In this document: piece after piece, positions 14,686-16,121 of the stretch
How positions within the stretch are numbered: the stretch's first letter is position 1
Layout of the letters: each line of letters starts with the position of its first letter
NCBI GenBank assembly: GCA_963787195.1
Contig: CAWBCI010000089.1
Coordinates: 1 to 16,121, forward strand
Direction of reading: 5' to 3'
Source of the DNA: CAWBCI01 sp963787195
GTDB taxonomy: Bacteria; Bacteroidota; Bacteroidia; Bacteroidales; JAGOPY01
DNA: 16,121 bases
Translations under genes and position numbers: made by a program
Notes under the pieces: generated by a model
Database searches by the model: none
The model's input: the letters and a program-made list of their open reading frames with translations, nothing else
What the model was told of the DNA's origin: nothing

Positions 14686-15867
14686 ATGCAAAGAAGAATT
14701 TTCATATCAATAATACTCCTTTCTCTGATAGTTAACCTGAAAGCACAGGAAAAGCAAAGGGACTGGACACTGAACGGTCATTTGCAAACCCTGCAGATGA
14801 TATGGATCCCTCCTTCCACTTCGAATTGGGAGACCATGGGGACCCTGAACAACAGGCTTGATTTCCGCTGGAACCCCGCGAAGTTCATTTCATTTCATAT
14901 AGGTGGGAGGAATATTTTCAACTATGGCCAACTGATCAAGGATACCTATCCTTTTTATGCTGATCTCACGGTCAGGGACGCAGGATATTTTAATCTCACT
15001 AAACTATGGGTAAAAGATTCATCATATTTTTTCTATTCGAATGCCGACAGGGCCAATGTCAAGCTTACCTGGGGTAAATTTGAAGCAACGCTCGGAAGGC
15101 AGCGGATCAACTGGGGTATCAACCTGGTATGGACCCCGAATGACATCTTCAATTCCTTTAATTATTTTGATTTTGATTATGTGGAAAGACCGGGCTGTGA
15201 CGCGGTTTTGCTGCAATATTTTACCGGTTATACCTCTTCCCTGCAGTTTGGGTTTAAGATGGATAGTGACAAGAAGATCACTTCCGCCCTGATGTATAAT
15301 TTCAATAAATGGAATTATGATTTTCAGTTTCTTGGAGGAGTGATGAGAACGGATGTGGTTGCGGGGCTTGGTTGGTCGGGCTCAATCAAGGGAGCCGGTT
15401 TCAACGGGGAAGTCTCCTATTTCCGGGATCAGGATAAATTCAGGGACACCACTGGAGTTTTGGTGGGATCGGTCGGAGCGAACTACACCTTAAAAAATGG
15501 TTTATTTTTTCATGCCGCCTACCTATTTAATAGTGCCGGCACTACCGGCCCGGCAAGCCCTTTAGGATTCAATGGTTTTGGTTCTGCCTTTACCCTGAAC
15601 CAGGATATTTCGGCCAAGAGTTTCACGCGCGCCAAACAATCCCTGTTCGCAGAAGTCTCCTACCCCATCACTCCCCTAATCAAGGGGGATATTTCGAGCA
15701 TTTTCAATCCGAATGATAAATCCGGTTTCGCCGGACCTTCGCTCGACATCTCCCTGACCGACAATATCTCATTTTTCGTTATAGGGCAGCTTTTCTGGGG
15801 AAATCCATTGACCGAGTATGGGGATTACGGTTCGATTGCGTATTTCAGGTTGAAGTGGAATTTCTGA
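14686..15867 (+). CDS. Outer-membrane beta-barrel protein of the lol-like operon
   Basis: The 393-residue protein has a signal peptide (1-20, ending LKA before QEKQRDW) and a mature part of alternating short amphipathic strands. It ends in KWNF, the aromatic C-terminus expected of an outer-membrane barrel recognised by BamA. The region 137-156 contains GRQ, INWG and PNDIFN, a layout reminiscent of the DUF1302 group and related porin-like barrels, where GRQ...WG precedes a P-x-D-I-x-N turn. No TonB box or plug domain is visible, so it is not a TonB-dependent receptor. It follows the ATPase by 86 bases with no promoter or terminator visible, so it probably belongs to the operon and serves as the outer-membrane end of the route. 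Membership of a named family is uncertain; the barrel nature is well supported. Confidence 0.85.
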   Translation: MQRRIFISIILLSLIVNLKAQEKQRDWTLNGHLQTLQMIWIPPSTSNWETMGTLNNRLDFRWNPAKFISFHIGGRNIFNYGQLIKDTYPFYADLTVRDAGYFNLTKLWVKDSSYFFYSNADRANVKLTWGKFEATLGRQRINWGINLVWTPNDIFNSFNYFDFDYVERPGCDAVLLQYFTGYTSSLQFGFKMDSDKKITSALMYNFNKWNYDFQFLGGVMRTDVVAGLGWSGSIKGAGFNGEVSYFRDQDKFRDTTGVLVGSVGANYTLKNGLFFHAAYLFNSAGTTGPASPLGFNGFGSAFTLNQDISAKSFTRAKQSLFAEVSYPITPLIKGDISSIFNPNDKSGFAGPSLDISLTDNISFFVIGQLFWGNPLTEYGDYGSIAYFRLKWNF

Positions 15868-15868
15868 G

Positions 15869-15896
15869 GGCAGTCGGCAGTCGGCAGTCGGCAGTC
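15869..15896. repeat. GGCAGTC heptamer tandem repeat
   Basis: Four perfect GGCAGTC units begin one base after the TGA of the barrel gene (15865-15867). With a shift of frame the unit reads GCAGTCG, sharing the core AGTCG with the TTAGTCG repeat at 9672-9788. Confidence 0.85.
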
Positions 15897-15911
15897 TATG
15901 ACCTCATCCCC

Positions 15912-15955
15912 AGCCTCCCGCAAAAAGCGGGACAGGCTTTCTCCGCAACGGAGAA
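15912..15955. repeat. Two adjacent hairpins downstream of the barrel gene
   Basis: The first stem is AGCCT-CCCGC (15912-15921) pairing with GCGGG-(AC)-AGGCT (15927-15938) around AAAAA. The second is TTCTCCG (15939-15945) / CGGAGAA (15949-15955) around CAA. They are directly abutted. No clean T-tract follows either, so a terminator role is possible but unproven; the pair also resembles a dispersed palindromic repeat. Confidence 0.6.
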
Positions 15956-15980
15956 GGGTGACTATAATGCTTACTTTTTC

Positions 15981-16029
15981 CCAATGCCCAATATCTAATA
16001 CCCAATACCAAATAACCATTACCAAACCC
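15981..16029. repeat. CCCAATA-type low-complexity tract
   Basis: An imperfect run of 6-8-base units (CCCAATG, CCCAATATCTAATA, CCCAATACCA, AATAACCATTACC) includes AATACCCAATACCA at 15997-16010, identical to 9851-9864. A 68-codon minus-strand frame spans the tract and the heptamers but has no plausible product. Confidence 0.55.
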
Positions 16030-16051
16030 AAAATTTATTTTTCCATTAATA

Positions 16052-16082
16052 TTTGCTATTTTTAAGAAATGTTTTAACTTTG
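16052..16082 (+). promoter_or_regulatory. Bacteroidota-type promoter reading out of the window
   Basis: TTTG at 16052-16055, a 19-base spacer and TAACTTTG at 16075-16082, followed by CACC, match the consensus fully. The transcript would start near 16087. An ATG at 16117-16119 might start the next gene, but too little sequence follows to judge. Confidence 0.7.
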
Positions 16083-16121
16083 CACCCTCAAATTAAATCC
16101 AAGTAATAAATTTTATATGTA

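Noticed and set aside
15825..16031. 68-codon minus-strand frame over the heptamer and C-rich tracts
   Set aside because: Its sequence is produced by the tandem repeats (CRLPTADC) and it overlaps the end of the barrel gene.

Overview
The window looks like chromosomal DNA from a member of the Bacteroidota, probably Bacteroidales or a close relative and probably anaerobic. The reasons are promoters of the TTTG-19/20-TAnnTTTG type, weak or absent Shine-Dalgarno sites, a lipoprotein with an 'SCKKKD' lipid-attachment region, a citrate lyase CitD-CitE fusion, and AT-rich intergenic DNA with short tandem repeats. Species cannot be assigned. I see no rRNA, tRNA, CRISPR array, transposase or phage gene.

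Layout. (1) 1-5044, minus strand: a citrate lyase operon (a CitD-CitE fusion overlapping citF by four bases) read from a well-formed promoter at 5014-5044, followed by a RecQ helicase lacking an HRDC domain. The citrate lyase maturation genes (citC, citX, citG) are not in the window. (2) 5045-5328: a gene-free stretch with four successive inverted repeats, resembling a dispersed palindromic element or a structured leader. (3) 5329-9682, plus strand: a small Ig-like lipoprotein, a diacylglycerol-kinase-family lipid kinase, a SUI1/YciH protein, an unrecognised 234-residue cytoplasmic protein, a YbdG-type mechanosensitive channel and a coupled small membrane protein. (4) 9683-9956: a heptamer tandem-repeat tract, a C-rich tract and a promoter overlapped by a palindrome. 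(5) 9957-15867, plus strand: a TetR-controlled operon encoding a TetR regulator, a periplasmic LolA-like carrier, two FtsX/LolC/E-type ABC permeases, their ATPase and an outer-membrane beta-barrel. (6) 15868-16121: heptamer repeats, two hairpins, a C-rich tract and an outward promoter for a gene beyond the window.

The most interesting unit is region 5. Its genes would supply every layer of an envelope-spanning lipid or lipoprotein route: ATPase and permease pair in the inner membrane, LolA-fold carrier in the periplasm, and a barrel in the outer membrane, all under a probable self-regulating ligand sensor. It resembles the Lol pathway, but its inducible control and dedicated barrel suggest a specialised paralogous exporter; the cargo is unknown.

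A second pattern is that three genes (recQ, the small membrane protein at 9179-9682 and the barrel gene) end in, or directly against, a short tandem repeat with a 7- or 8-base period. Two of these tracts share the core AGTCG and a downstream 14-base string, suggesting one family of intergenic element.
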